NCBI GenBank assembly: GCA_039583875.1
Contig: CM077153.1
Coordinates: 110,728,568-110,792,567 of the forward strand
Direction: 5' to 3'
DNA length: 64,000 nucleotides
Origin: Platanthera guangdongensis
Lineage: Eukaryota; Streptophyta; Magnoliopsida; Asparagales; Orchidaceae
Below are positions 1-9,155 of the stretch, piece by piece. Under the pieces are notes generated by a model, which saw nothing but the letters and a program-made list of their open reading frames with translations, ran no database searches and was not told the DNA's origin. The position numbers and the translations under genes were made by a program. Position 1 is the first letter of the stretch; every line of letters starts with the position of its first letter.

Positions 1-1012
1 GGAGCTTCCACTGCTGCTGGGCGCGCCCGCTGGAGGGCGGCGGCCTGGGCGGACGAGATACTGCGTCCGCCGCTGGAGAACCTGTTACCCAAAGCGCCGG
101 CGGACTGAGCGGACAGGTCCTTGCGTCCGCTGCTGGAGTATCACCCTTGGCGCCCGACTGGTGACAATGCAGGACTGGGCGGACAGACAAATCCTGTCCG
201 CGCCTGCTGAATGGGGGCTTTGGAATCTTGCAGTATGTTGCGGACTGAGGGGTTAACATCTGGCTTCTGGCAGAGGGTTGAACAGCAGAGCTACCACCTA
301 CACCTGCATCAGGAGGAGGAGGAGGAGGATGATGGAACTCAGAGGAACCTTTCTCATACTTTCCCTTCTTTTTCATAGCCTTTAGTTGATTCTTGGAATA
401 TTGCATCCATTGTTCAGTAATGGGGCAGTCATGCAGAATGTAATATGGAATATCATTGGTATCTTTTACTTTTGTTGGTGGAACTCTTTTCATAGCTTTG
501 CTTCTTGCTTTTCTTTTTCTTGCAATAGTCGCTGAGGAGTCATCTGAATCAGTCCTGAACTGGTCACTTTCTGAGCTTTGATCATCATAAAGTGCATCAA
601 TCTTTTTCAGATAGTCTTTGTGTTGTTGTAATTGAGCAGGAGAAACAGTAGTGACATCAGTTGTAGCAACAACAGTAGAAGGAGAAATAGAAGCAGCACT
701 AGCAGAGGAGATTACATCAGCAGATACAAAACTTTCAGGAGCAACACTCTTAGAAGATACAACAGCAGTAGTAACAGCTATAACTGGGGCAGCAGCAGAT
801 TCAGAGATAACAGTTTCAGATACAAGAACATCAGCAGGGGCAACATCAGCAGTGATAGCAGGCTCAAAATCATATGCCTTTGTCATATGTATATCCTTAG
901 AGACTAAATCATCAGCAGTATCAGAACTATCAGACACAATAACAGTAGCAGAACCATCAATAACAGTTGTAGGGGTAGTAGCAACAAAACCAGTAGGGGC
1001 AGCAGCATAATC
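1..1012 (-). pseudogene. C-terminal part of envelope-like extra ORF of Copia-A
   Basis: The minus strand is open without a stop from 1012 to the window edge, 337 codons, directly after a TAA at 1015-1013. The product is rich in Ala, Ser, Thr and Val, then has a basic stretch, a run of prolines (about 310-330) and a GC-rich tail (1-240). It lies at the position of the envelope-like extra gene found after pol in some Sireviruses. Across the Tat-1 insertion (remove 1067-9827) the frame joins the N-terminal part at 9828. I see no signal peptide or membrane segment here. The true end lies outside the window. Confidence 0.55.
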
Positions 1013-1061
1013 TTAATTTACAAAGGAATGTATAATACTGGTGTCACAGCTTGAAATGGGC

Positions 1062-1066
1062 ACAAT
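1062..1066. repeat. Target site duplication of Tat-1 (ACAAT, left copy)
   Basis: ACAAT stands immediately left of the LTR start at 1067 and again at 9823-9827, immediately right of the other LTR. A 5-bp duplication is what LTR-retrotransposon integrases produce, so both element ends are intact. Confidence 0.9.
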
Positions 1067-1733
1067 TGTTGATGCACGAAAACACAAGGGGGGTCGAGCA
1101 CAACCAGCTAACTTGTTCGATCACAGGGGGAATAGGGGAGGAAAGGAGGAGACTGTCGACCAATCGGTTACTAGCGGTCGCGGCTAAAGGACCGGAAAAG
1201 GGGGGCCGCTGGCAGCGGTAACAGCAGAGTTCGCCCGCCGTGGCTTAAATGCCACTCTTGCGGCGGGCTTTCCTTTACTTCAAATAAGAAACAGTTACAA
1301 CAAGTAAAAGAAGAAGAAGCCGGCCGGGCTACAAGCCGCAATACACTAGACTTGAGACTGCAGCTCTTAACAGGCGAGCTACTGGATCCCAGTCATGGTC
1401 CCTTGGGGAGTGCACCCTCCCCCTATTTATAGGCTCGGGGGCCTGCCCAAACGGGCAGGGCTAAAATTACCGGCTGCCCGGGGTACAGGAGAACCGGGCA
1501 GAGGTGAGGGGAAGCAAAAGAGAAAGAAACAAGAAAGGAGGGAAGCCGCGTGGCCTGGTGGATTCCTCCTGGAGAGCTGACGGCTGAGTCCTTGGGCCTT
1601 GTCGCTGAGCATGGTCGGCGTTGGCAGCGGCCTGACATGGAGACCGCCCGGCTTGGGAGGCTTGGTGGCTTGAGTAGGCAGGCCGCCCGGTCTGGAAAGC
1701 TGCGCGGGCAGGTCGCGGATTCCGGGCTTATCA
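1067..1733 (-). repeat. Tat-1 3' LTR
   Basis: On the plus strand it begins TGTTGATG and ends GCTTATCA; on the element strand it runs TGATAAGC...CATCAACA. Same length as the copy at 9156-9822. The purine-rich tract GCGGGGATTA lies just inside it (minus strand, 1734-1743) and is a candidate plus-strand primer. Confidence 0.9.
1421..1433 (-). promoter_or_regulatory. LTR TATA box of Tat-1 (3' copy)
   Basis: The minus strand reads CCTATAAATAGGG. The same box is at 9510-9522 in the 5' LTR, where it would drive gag, and at 52616-52627 in Tat-2. Confidence 0.7.
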
Positions 1734-1813
1734 TAATCCCCGCACATTTTTAAGTTTCCAGAAAACTTCGAAAATGTAGAACTAAGCCGGAGACCGCGAC
1801 TGCTTCATCGTCG

Positions 1814-1823
1814 TCTATAAAAT
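1814..1823 (+). promoter_or_regulatory. TATA box for the antisense coiled-coil gene
   Basis: CTATAAAATC lies about 100 bp before the first ATG (1923) of the plus-strand gene, just inside the 3' LTR. Position and sequence fit a plant core promoter. Transcription is inferred, not shown. Confidence 0.55.
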
Positions 1824-1922
1824 CCCCTGACCCTTGACATTCTTCAGGATTCCTGCCAAGCCACGGGTCGCTACTCGCCACTTGCAGTCAGAATTTTGCA
1901 AGCCGACGCGATTTCTCTAGCG

Positions 1923-3998
1923 ATGGATGTGATGTCATCAATGTTAGCCCGCAACAAGAAACCTCCAGAAACGAAGCAGAGCCGGAGCGAGAACTCGAAT
2001 GATTCTGCCCGCCAGACTGCCAAGAAGACTGGGAAGCCGGAGACATCAGCGGCTTCTGGAGCTGAAAGGAGGCCGACAGAGATCGTCGGCGGACCATCGC
2101 AGGCCGCAGTAGATCCCGAAGCGGTTTCGAAGGCTGCTCCACTGCAAACCGGGATTGCCAAATCCTTCGACGTGACTTTCTCTCCATCAGGAGAACCGCT
2201 CCTAAAAATTGGTGGGACGGAGGAGAAGAGTGTTGAGTCTGGAAAACCGTCCGAATTGTCGGGCAAGGTCGACTTAATCGTTGTGGACGACAACGAGCCG
2301 GAGAAGGCGCAAGAACCCGAGCGGACTTTGGTTGAGCAGCACAGGCGGACTGAAAAAGTGTTCGGCTCCCTGAAGCGGCGGAAAGAAAGGAGCGAAACCC
2401 TTGAAGAAAGGATGAAGAGGAAAATGAGGAAGCTGCACGCCAGAAACTGGAATATTTCCGAAAAGACCGGCACGGACAGTCTTCAACACAGGCCGCACGA
2501 GAAGGAGGTACCCGAGAACCCGGCTACACCGGATCACAAGCCGAGCGAACTGGAGAATACGCCCGCGGTTAGCGACTCGCTCAGCGAGCTCCTGAAGGGC
2601 ATGGAGACCCTCCAGCGGCAAGACGCGCTGTTGTCGACACCAGCGGCCTCTGAGGAGGTTGACCGCCCGGACATCCAGGTTATTGGGGAGAAGCCTGGCG
2701 AACCGGCTTCCGCGGCTTCTGAAGGAGCCGAGAAACTGAAGCTTCGCGAGAAGATGGAGGAGATGAAGAAACTGATCGCCGAGAAGCCGGTGGCGACCAC
2801 ACATCCATTGCTGCAAGGTAAACACCGGGACGTTAGGCGAATTATTAAATTCTACAAGTCGCGGTCAAGGAAGAAGGGGGCGAATATAATATTAAATCCG
2901 CCGGCCAGCTTTTTCCTGACCACAGCTCAACTGAAAAGCCGAGCTAAGGAAACCGAGCGGCTATGGAAAGAAAAGCTGAAGAGGATAGATCCTGAGCGGC
3001 TCAGGCGGCCAGTGATTAAAATCCATACCGCGGCCTCTGGAGAAGATAAACATCAAACCGGCGGTCTCATCCTACCGATTTCCTTACTAGAAGGTCGCAA
3101 CAATCTGGCTGAACCTGACTGCGGTTTCTCTTCTGCAGGTGTACCGGAGACCGCGATGAAACCGGGCGACTTGACGTCGTATTTGTCTATGCTGCCACCG
3201 CCTCCGCCTCCAAGTGTTCGCGAGAAGGAGATGGCCGACTTCCAGAAGGACGTCGGCATGCTGCAGGCGGCTTTGGACGCGGCCACCGAAACCCTGCGGA
3301 TTAAAGACGAACAGCAACGGGTTGCCCAGGAGGCCGCGGAAAAAAGGATCCAAGAGCTGCAAACCACCCTGGAGCGAGAGACCGCAAGGTTGCAAACTGC
3401 GCTTGAGCAGGAGACCGCGAGGATGAAGACTGCGATGGAACAAGAGACTGCCAGGCTCCAGACCGCGATGAAGGAAGAGACCGCCAGGCTCCAGACCGCG
3501 AGGAAGGAAGAGACCGCCAGGCTCCAGACCGCGATGGAAACCGCTGAGGCGAAGATTGCTGAGATGCAGGTCGCCTTGGAGCAGGAGAGGGCGGAGAAGT
3601 ACTTGCTGATGGCCGCGCGGCTGGAAGGTGACAGAGAAGAGATCCCACATGCGCAAGGCGGCGAGAACCAAGACCTGCCGGCGGAGACCGGCGGAGAACA
3701 GCGGCCTGCACTGCCAACTCCTGCAGAGTTGCCGGGGACTAGCCGCCCGGCCTCTGGCGAGAGTTCGTATCCGCCGGTGGCCGCGGCGCCTAACCAGGTC
3801 GCAGTTCCAAGCGGTCTGGGGGTCCAGGCGATCCCCATGATACCGTTTGCGAGAGTAGATCGCGACGCTGCGCGAGTTCATCATTCTCTGCATGCGCTTC
3901 ACAATCTGGTTAGCCAGGTGTACGTTGCGATTGTGCAGACCGGTGAACAGGTCGCGCACATAGGAAGAGACAGGCCAGAAGACGACAAACGATCCTGA
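1923..3998 (+). CDS. Antisense accessory ORF of Tat-1, coiled-coil protein, function unknown
   Basis: An uninterrupted 691-residue frame on the strand opposite gag. The frame is open upstream, but 1923 is the first ATG, with further Met codons just after it. The N-terminal 450 residues are polar and charged, rich in Lys, Glu, Pro and Ser, so probably disordered. Around residues 465-565 is a long predicted coiled coil built from 11-residue repeats with an ETARLQTA core. The C-terminus is Pro/Gly/Ala-rich. I do not recognise a catalytic domain. A TATA box lies upstream (1814) and a second antisense gene starts 460 bp downstream. Intact length in an element about 2% diverged between LTRs suggests recent function. 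It could aid trans-mobilisation or bind Gag or nucleic acid, but nothing in the sequence proves this. Confidence 0.65.
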   Translation: MDVMSSMLARNKKPPETKQSRSENSNDSARQTAKKTGKPETSAASGAERRPTEIVGGPSQAAVDPEAVSKAAPLQTGIAKSFDVTFSPSGEPLLKIGGTEEKSVESGKPSELSGKVDLIVVDDNEPEKAQEPERTLVEQHRRTEKVFGSLKRRKERSETLEERMKRKMRKLHARNWNISEKTGTDSLQHRPHEKEVPENPATPDHKPSELENTPAVSDSLSELLKGMETLQRQDALLSTPAASEEVDRPDIQVIGEKPGEPASAASEGAEKLKLREKMEEMKKLIAEKPVATTHPLLQGKHRDVRRIIKFYKSRSRKKGANIILNPPASFFLTTAQLKSRAKETERLWKEKLKRIDPERLRRPVIKIHTAASGEDKHQTGGLILPISLLEGRNNLAEPDCGFSSAGVPETAMKPGDLTSYLSMLPPPPPPSVREKEMADFQKDVGMLQAALDAATETLRIKDEQQRVAQEAAEKRIQELQTTLERETARLQTALEQETARMKTAMEQETARLQTAMKEETARLQTARKEETARLQTAMETAEAKIAEMQVALEQERAEKYLLMAARLEGDREEIPHAQGGENQDLPAETGGEQRPALPTPAELPGTSRPASGESSYPPVAAAPNQVAVPSGLGVQAIPMIPFARVDRDAARVHHSLHALHNLVSQVYVAIVQTGEQVAHIGRDRPEDDKRS
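3361..3545 (+). repeat. 33-bp in-frame tandem repeat coding a hendecad coiled coil
   Basis: About five to six copies of a 33-bp unit centred on GAGACCGCCAGGCTCCAGAC. Each codes 11 residues with Leu/Met and Ala in regular places. Being a multiple of three, copy-number change keeps the frame. Confidence 0.8.
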
Positions 3999-4412
3999 GC
4001 GACTTGAAAGATTTAAGCCGCGCGGACATTTGAATATTATGTTGTAATATATATTTTTTCTCTGGATGTTGAACAATTTGATTACTGTAAACTGTTGTAT
4101 TTTATTATGCTGCGAACTGAATGCGGCTTATGCGGCTTGAATTTATAAACCACATGTCTGCTGCTTTGTTCTGAGAAATTTAAAGTTTTGGATAGTAGCC
4201 GCGCGGTCTGGCGAACAGATCGCCGGCTTGAATACCTGATACCCACATGATATGCCATGAAATTTTTCTAAGTGCAGGGAAATAGCCGTGCGGACTGATG
4301 GACTAAACGGCGGCTTGGTCACTAAGCAGATCTGCACTTCCAGCGGACTTAGGCCGCGCGGCGTGACAACTAGCCGCGATTTGACGTTGGGCACTGTAGC
4401 TTTACGGATTTT

Positions 4413-4422
4413 CTATAAATAG
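4413..4422 (+). promoter_or_regulatory. TATA box for the antisense transposase_28-like gene
   Basis: CTATAAATAG, a textbook plant TATA box, lies 37 bp before the ATG at 4459, giving a very short leader. The rest of the 460-bp spacer (3999-4458) holds several CCGCGCGG palindromes and no open frame that I can support. Confidence 0.65.
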
Positions 4423-4458
4423 CGCAGACCCCGTAGATTTCATCACAAATCAAGAAGG

Positions 4459-6257
4459 ATGCGGGCTAAGTCCAAGTCGTTGCGGTCTGACAAGGCCACA
4501 GCCGTTAGGACAGACGCGGCCTCCGCCTTCCACTCAGCTGACCACAAAGAATGCCGGCTTACAAAAGCCGAGCTGGATGACTTTGTCGAGAAACATATGC
4601 AAGGAAGTCCGCTGATCGCGCGGCTTCCCCGGCAGGATGAGCGGATTAACTCCTCCAACGCGAATCAGATCGCAGTCCCCATTGACCACTTCGACTGCGG
4701 CTTCAGCTTCCCGGTCTTGCTAGAGGCCGTAGCGGTCTTCGACCACTATGGAGTTGTGCCCGGACAACTTCCCCCAAACTCAATGGCCGCAATATACAGC
4801 TTCATCTCTTATCTGAGGTCGGAAAGAGTCTGATTCTCTATGAGGCTCTTCCGTGAGTGCTTCTCGGTGCGGTCTATCCCGGACTCCGGGACTAAGATCT
4901 TCCGGGGGCACCTCTACTTCGGCTGCAGAGGGCTGAAGATAGTGAACTTGGCCAACAAGATCGCAAACTGGCCGGAGCGGTTTCTAATCTTCGAGGGCAA
5001 CTTGGGGTTGCTGCCGGTCGACCCCCAAATCCGCGAAGAAGCCGCCTTTGGGAGCAGCGGCTTGGACGACGTCGAGAAGGAGATTTATAACTTCTTCAAA
5101 GGCGAGCGGCTTGATGTAAACCACTACATCCCGCTGTTGCCGTCGCTAGTAGGAGTCGAAGCGGAAGACCGTAAGCTCCAAACCGGCCGAACCGCATTGT
5201 TGGCCGCACGGCCTGAAAACTAACTTTGCCTTTATCTTTGCAGCTGCTGTGGCGGTCTCGCTGAACAAGCCGCAGACTCCTGGCGGCTTGACCCTCACTC
5301 AAAGAGAAAAGAGAGCGAAGCGGGTCAAGCCGGCGCGAGTTGCGGAGGAGGAGGAGTCGGACTCCTCTGGAGAGTTCATGCTGCAAGGAACCGGCAGCAG
5401 CCTGAAGGATGTCCACGGCGACCCGGCCTTGCGGTGGAGTCCGGACGGCAAGTCGGTGACGATCTCCACCGCCCTCCCCTACTGGGGAGCAGAAGAAGTA
5501 AGCCGCGATGCGAGCGTGGTTGGCGGCGCGCTGTACGGCAAGCGCAACTTGAGGGCTATGCGACGAGTTCCTCCGGACGACCTGCCGCGGCTAGCCGCGC
5601 AAGTCGACGCGAGGAGCTTCGTGGCAAGTCACTTCATGGGGCTTGCCTACAAGGAGCTGATGAAAGAGAACAGTGGCCTGAAGACGCAGTTAGGCGAACA
5701 GCAAGAAGAGAACAAGCGGCTTAAAGAGAAAGAGGCGGTAAGTCATTACCAATACCCGCGCGGTTAGCATTATATAACCGCGCGACCTTACCTTTACCTT
5801 TGCTTTGCAGGAAATGTACAACCCCGCCAACCCGATCTTCCAAGACCAAGTCTTCCCCCAACTCGTCCAAGGAATCGATGGAGCGCTTAACCGCCTCCGG
5901 GACCTTGGCGGCTTGGCCACCGGCTTCACCGACTTCACATGCGCCGACATCTACCCTTCCCTGAAGGAGCAGGTGGCCGACGTCTATAAGTCGATCAAGG
6001 GCAAGGCCAAGGTCGGGGAAGAAGTCGTCGAGGTGGTGGGAGACGCCGTGGAAGAGGTCGGCCAGGGAAGCCGGAGTCCACGCACATCTCCTGAGTCCGG
6101 CGGCCAAGAGTCGGAGACCGCGCGGCCAGACTCGACATCTTCTGATGGTTCAGCGAGCTCCGCAACTAGCAGCGGGTATTCTTTATCATCTGTCGATGTT
6201 GGCGATGGCAGTGATTTGGACTCTCCTGCGACTAAGAAGCTCAAATCGGGCGATTAG
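4459..6257 (+). CDS. Antisense gene with putative gypsy-type transposon domain (Transposase_28-like), two introns, one in-frame TGA
   Basis: Exons by sight: 4459-5170, 5244-5737, 5811-6257. Intron 1 runs GTAAGC...TTTGCAG (73 bp) and intron 2 GTAAGT...TTTGCAG (73 bp); both junctions keep the frame, giving 550 codons. Exon 1 resembles the plant domain called 'putative gypsy type transposon' (family PF04195), with the F-x-CGF-x-FPV region followed by a conserved PxQLPPNS segment. Exon 2 has an acidic linker and a helical segment; the C-terminus is Ser/Gly-rich. An in-frame TGA at 4831-4833 (codon 125) would cut the product; translation on both sides still matches the domain. Such antisense genes occur in Tat-lineage elements; their role is not known. 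The TGA may be a recent mutation, or this copy may be inactive. Confidence 0.7.
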
Positions 6258-7768
6258 AAAATTTATAACTTGTTTTGTATTTTGAACTTTTTTGAAATCG
6301 GCGGCATTGTTTTTGTAACCGCGCGATTAAAATTTTGTAATACTTAATGACAGAAATGAAGGCATTTTTACCTTACTCTTTGTTACATCTTACTTTTCTT
6401 ACTTGACTAAGTCCGCGCGGTCTCAGTTTAGCTTCCGATTTAAAATATAAGTATGTAAACCAGCTGAGTTTGCGCTGCGACTTCAACAAAGCTATCCGCA
6501 GGAGGGAGATATTTCCCTGCGGTTTATACCGGAGTGCACGTCAACAATAAGCCGAGCGGCTAACAACTTAAACCGCAATTTTCCTTAATGAATTATTCAA
6601 CGTTATCTGCTGGAAGGGCTAGATTGCCGCGGCTTGCTCATACATAAACCGTGACCGCTAAGCCGCGCGGCCACTTGTCGTAGTCGGCGGACATCCATAA
6701 CATTGAAATATTAGATTGCGGCTAGGGCGAACTCTGAAACGAATTGCCCATTTGATTAAAGGAACAAGAATAGAGAAACAAGCTCCGGCTTCCGTTAATA
6801 CAGGCCGATATAGGCATATGGAGCCGGAAATTGTTGTGACGACAGTTCGCTGATTAGCTATTATAATTAATACCATAAGCCGGCAGATCAAAGCCAGGAA
6901 TTAAGTGCCAGACGCAGGTCGGGCGACTTCCTTTCCATATGAATAACAAACCGGCAACTGATATATTTGAGCCAAATAAGATACTGAATAGCGGATAGGC
7001 GGACGTAAGTCGGCCGAGTTCCCAAATATATTAATGATAATCCGGCAGGTAGGAACAGGAAAGTTAAAAAACTTAAGCCGGAAACTGAAACCGGGCGGCT
7101 TGTGTAATTAATTATACAACCTGCACAGGCCGCTTAATAAAGCCGCGAGATAGCGGATAGGCGCGTGTTGTCCTGCAAAAATAGGTGAAGACATGCACTT
7201 ATGTGTCAATGTGGGCAGGTGCGTGTGGCATTGCTTTCCACACAAAGAACACATAAGCGTGATCGAAATTCTTAAATTCCATGACCAATGTCAAGCGGGA
7301 CAAGTACGCAACGTCTGCGACTGAAGTCAAGCAGGACAAGTACGCAATGTCTGCGACGAAGGTCAAGCGGGACAAGTACGTAATGCCTATCTGTGACTGA
7401 AGTCATGCGGGACGGGTACGCAATGTCTGCGACTAAAGTCAAACGGAAAACCCACTACAAATCTGCGACTGAAGTCAAGCGGGATGTGGAGGGCTTAAGA
7501 ATTCGAAAGGGGCTCTTGCCCCTACATGCATGCATATAGGCATAAAGAGTAAAGCTAAAAATAAGCTTCAAATGAAAAAGTAACATTTGCATGATGTTAA
7601 GGAAGTGATAAAGGATATATATCTGTAGCTTTATCATGCCTTATTAATACCGATTGCGAAGGAGATGTTATGTATTATTCTGAACATAAGCACTTTTCAT
7701 TATAGAAAGAGAGAGGAATCACTGCTTGAATTATTGAGCAAGAAATGAAAGATTGCCTTAGAGAGTCA
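6258..7768. other. Non-coding interval of Tat-1 between antisense gene and gag
   Basis: 1.5 kb without a supportable gene on either strand. It holds scattered CCGCGCGG palindromes near the antisense gene (for example about 6413 and 6664) and a tandem repeat at 7288-7490. The two transcription units point towards each other here, so it should contain both poly(A) regions. Confidence 0.6.
7288..7490. repeat. About 36-bp tandem repeat in Tat-1
   Basis: Five to six imperfect copies of a unit starting GTCAAGCGGGACAAGTACGC and ending in GTCTGCGACTGAA. Such arrays between coding parts and the 3' LTR are common in Tat-lineage elements. Confidence 0.8.
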
Positions 7769-8878
7769 CTAAATAACATATTCTTGCAACTTTCCAGCTC
7801 TTACAAGTTGATTAGCCAATTTCCTGAGAGCTATGCAATCTTCTGCTAGATGACCAATATCTTTATGATACTTGCAAAAACGTTGCTCGTGCCGATACTT
7901 GATTTTGGATTTCATACGCCGAGGCTTCTTGAACTCAGGCATTCCCTGAATGATTATCAAAAGATCTTCCATAGGAATTTTAAACATAACATATTTACCT
8001 GAACCTTTTTCATACTTTGGAGTTTTATCCTGGAGAATATAAGGAGACTTGCAATATTCAACTTGCAAAACATCTTGTGAGGAAATAGATTGCTGTTGAC
8101 CAGAAGTCCCTTGAGATTGTTTCGCCATTTGATTCAGAAATGAAACATAACCTTTATTTGCCTCTTCGCCCATTATGAATGTATTAACTATATCAATAAG
8201 ATCTCCGTAGCTTTTGGGATATTTTGTGGTGAGCTTGAATTTCAATGGGCCTTCTTGAAGTGCATTTATGAAAGCATACAAGTAATAGTCTTGATGGACG
8301 CTACAAATATCTAAAACCTCCTTTTGAAACCGATCAACAAAATCTGGATTAGACTCGTCAATTCCTTGCTTGATTCGGAAGAGAGCTCCAACGTCTCTTT
8401 TCCGCTTCCTGTAAATAGCGAATCTAGAAATAAATTGACTTCGAAGATCCTTAAAGCTGGTTACTGATCGAGGTGGCAGGCTATAAAACCATTCTCTTGC
8501 AACATTGCCAAAAGATATAACGAAAAGTTTGCATTTTACTCCATTTGACACTTTTCTCAATGAAATAGCTGATTCAAAAGCTTGCAGATGAGAAAACGGA
8601 TCATCACATCCAGAATACTCCGGGAGACGCGGTACTCTGAAGTTATCGGAGACAGTATCCCACCGAATACGATTAATGAATGGAGAAGGGGCCTCTTCTT
8701 CTTCCTCACAAAGAGGTTCATTTGCAACAGATTCTAAACCACGCTCAACACTGTTTGCAAAAATATCTTTATGAGGGTCAACAACCTCACTATTAAAATT
8801 CGAGCAATCCTGCACTTCTGAGAGATTTGTAGAAACTGAGATGTTGCTGGATTTATCATGACCCTTTGCAGGATTCAT
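7769..8878 (-). CDS. gag: Gag of Tat-1 (Ty3/gypsy, Tat-like)
   Basis: An intact 369-residue capsid/nucleocapsid protein that would package element RNA in cytoplasmic particles. I chose the Met at 8878 because the Tat-2 gag begins at the matching Met; an in-frame Met 11 codons upstream (8911) is possible. After a polar N-terminus and a Glu run comes the Retrotrans_gag region (roughly residues 75-210), with the DDPFSHLQAFE and FKDLRSQF segments typical of plant gypsy Gag. Near residue 350 is a knuckle of C-x2-H-x4-H-x4-C type, where the second Cys of the usual motif is His, followed by the GKLQEYV ending common in Tat/Athila Gag. The frame stops there: no protease or RT follows. An intact Gag in an element without pol fits a trans-mobilised element. 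Confidence 0.85.
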   Translation of the reverse strand: MNPAKGHDKSSNISVSTNLSEVQDCSNFNSEVVDPHKDIFANSVERGLESVANEPLCEEEEEAPSPFINRIRWDTVSDNFRVPRLPEYSGCDDPFSHLQAFESAISLRKVSNGVKCKLFVISFGNVAREWFYSLPPRSVTSFKDLRSQFISRFAIYRKRKRDVGALFRIKQGIDESNPDFVDRFQKEVLDICSVHQDYYLYAFINALQEGPLKFKLTTKYPKSYGDLIDIVNTFIMGEEANKGYVSFLNQMAKQSQGTSGQQQSISSQDVLQVEYCKSPYILQDKTPKYEKGSGKYVMFKIPMEDLLIIIQGMPEFKKPRRMKSKIKYRHEQRFCKYHKDIGHLAEDCIALRKLANQLVRAGKLQEYVI

Positions 8879-9155
8879 CCTGAAAAGAGAGAAATAGCCG
8901 AACTTTTGCAAGAGACCGCAGAACAGCGGCGGCTTAACGTGGCGGCTAGACGATACTGCAAACCGATAAGAAGACCGGCTGAAAAGAGAGCGGATAGAAA
9001 GCCAGGTTCTACAGCACTGGAGGCGGGCTGAAAACCTTAGCCGGCGAAACCGCGGCTTGCTTGACAGGCCGCCGAACTCTAGAAGATAGAGCGGTCTAAT
9101 TTAGGTAGACCGCTGATTTCATCGATTAGTCGAGATCTGAAGGCCGCGTGTTAAC
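8879..9155 (-). other. Tat-1 leader between 5' LTR and gag, with atypical primer site
   Basis: Directly inside the 5' LTR the element strand reads AGTTAACACGCGGCC, where a primer binding site should start with TGG. Tat-2 has GTTAACACGCGACC at the same place, so the sequence is conserved although I cannot match it to a tRNA 3' end. No ORF of note. Confidence 0.55.

Noticed and set aside
651..1010. Plus-strand 119-codon frame rich in Ala, Thr and Val
   Set aside because: It is the complement of the minus-strand envelope-like frame, which fits the element's direction and is open far longer.
3053..4076. Minus-strand frames of 261 and 329 codons opposite the coiled-coil gene
   Set aside because: They have the low-complexity look of shadows, lack domains, and start from the untranslated side of the plus-strand gene. 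I considered them as a relic of pol, but no RT, RNase H or integrase motif appears.
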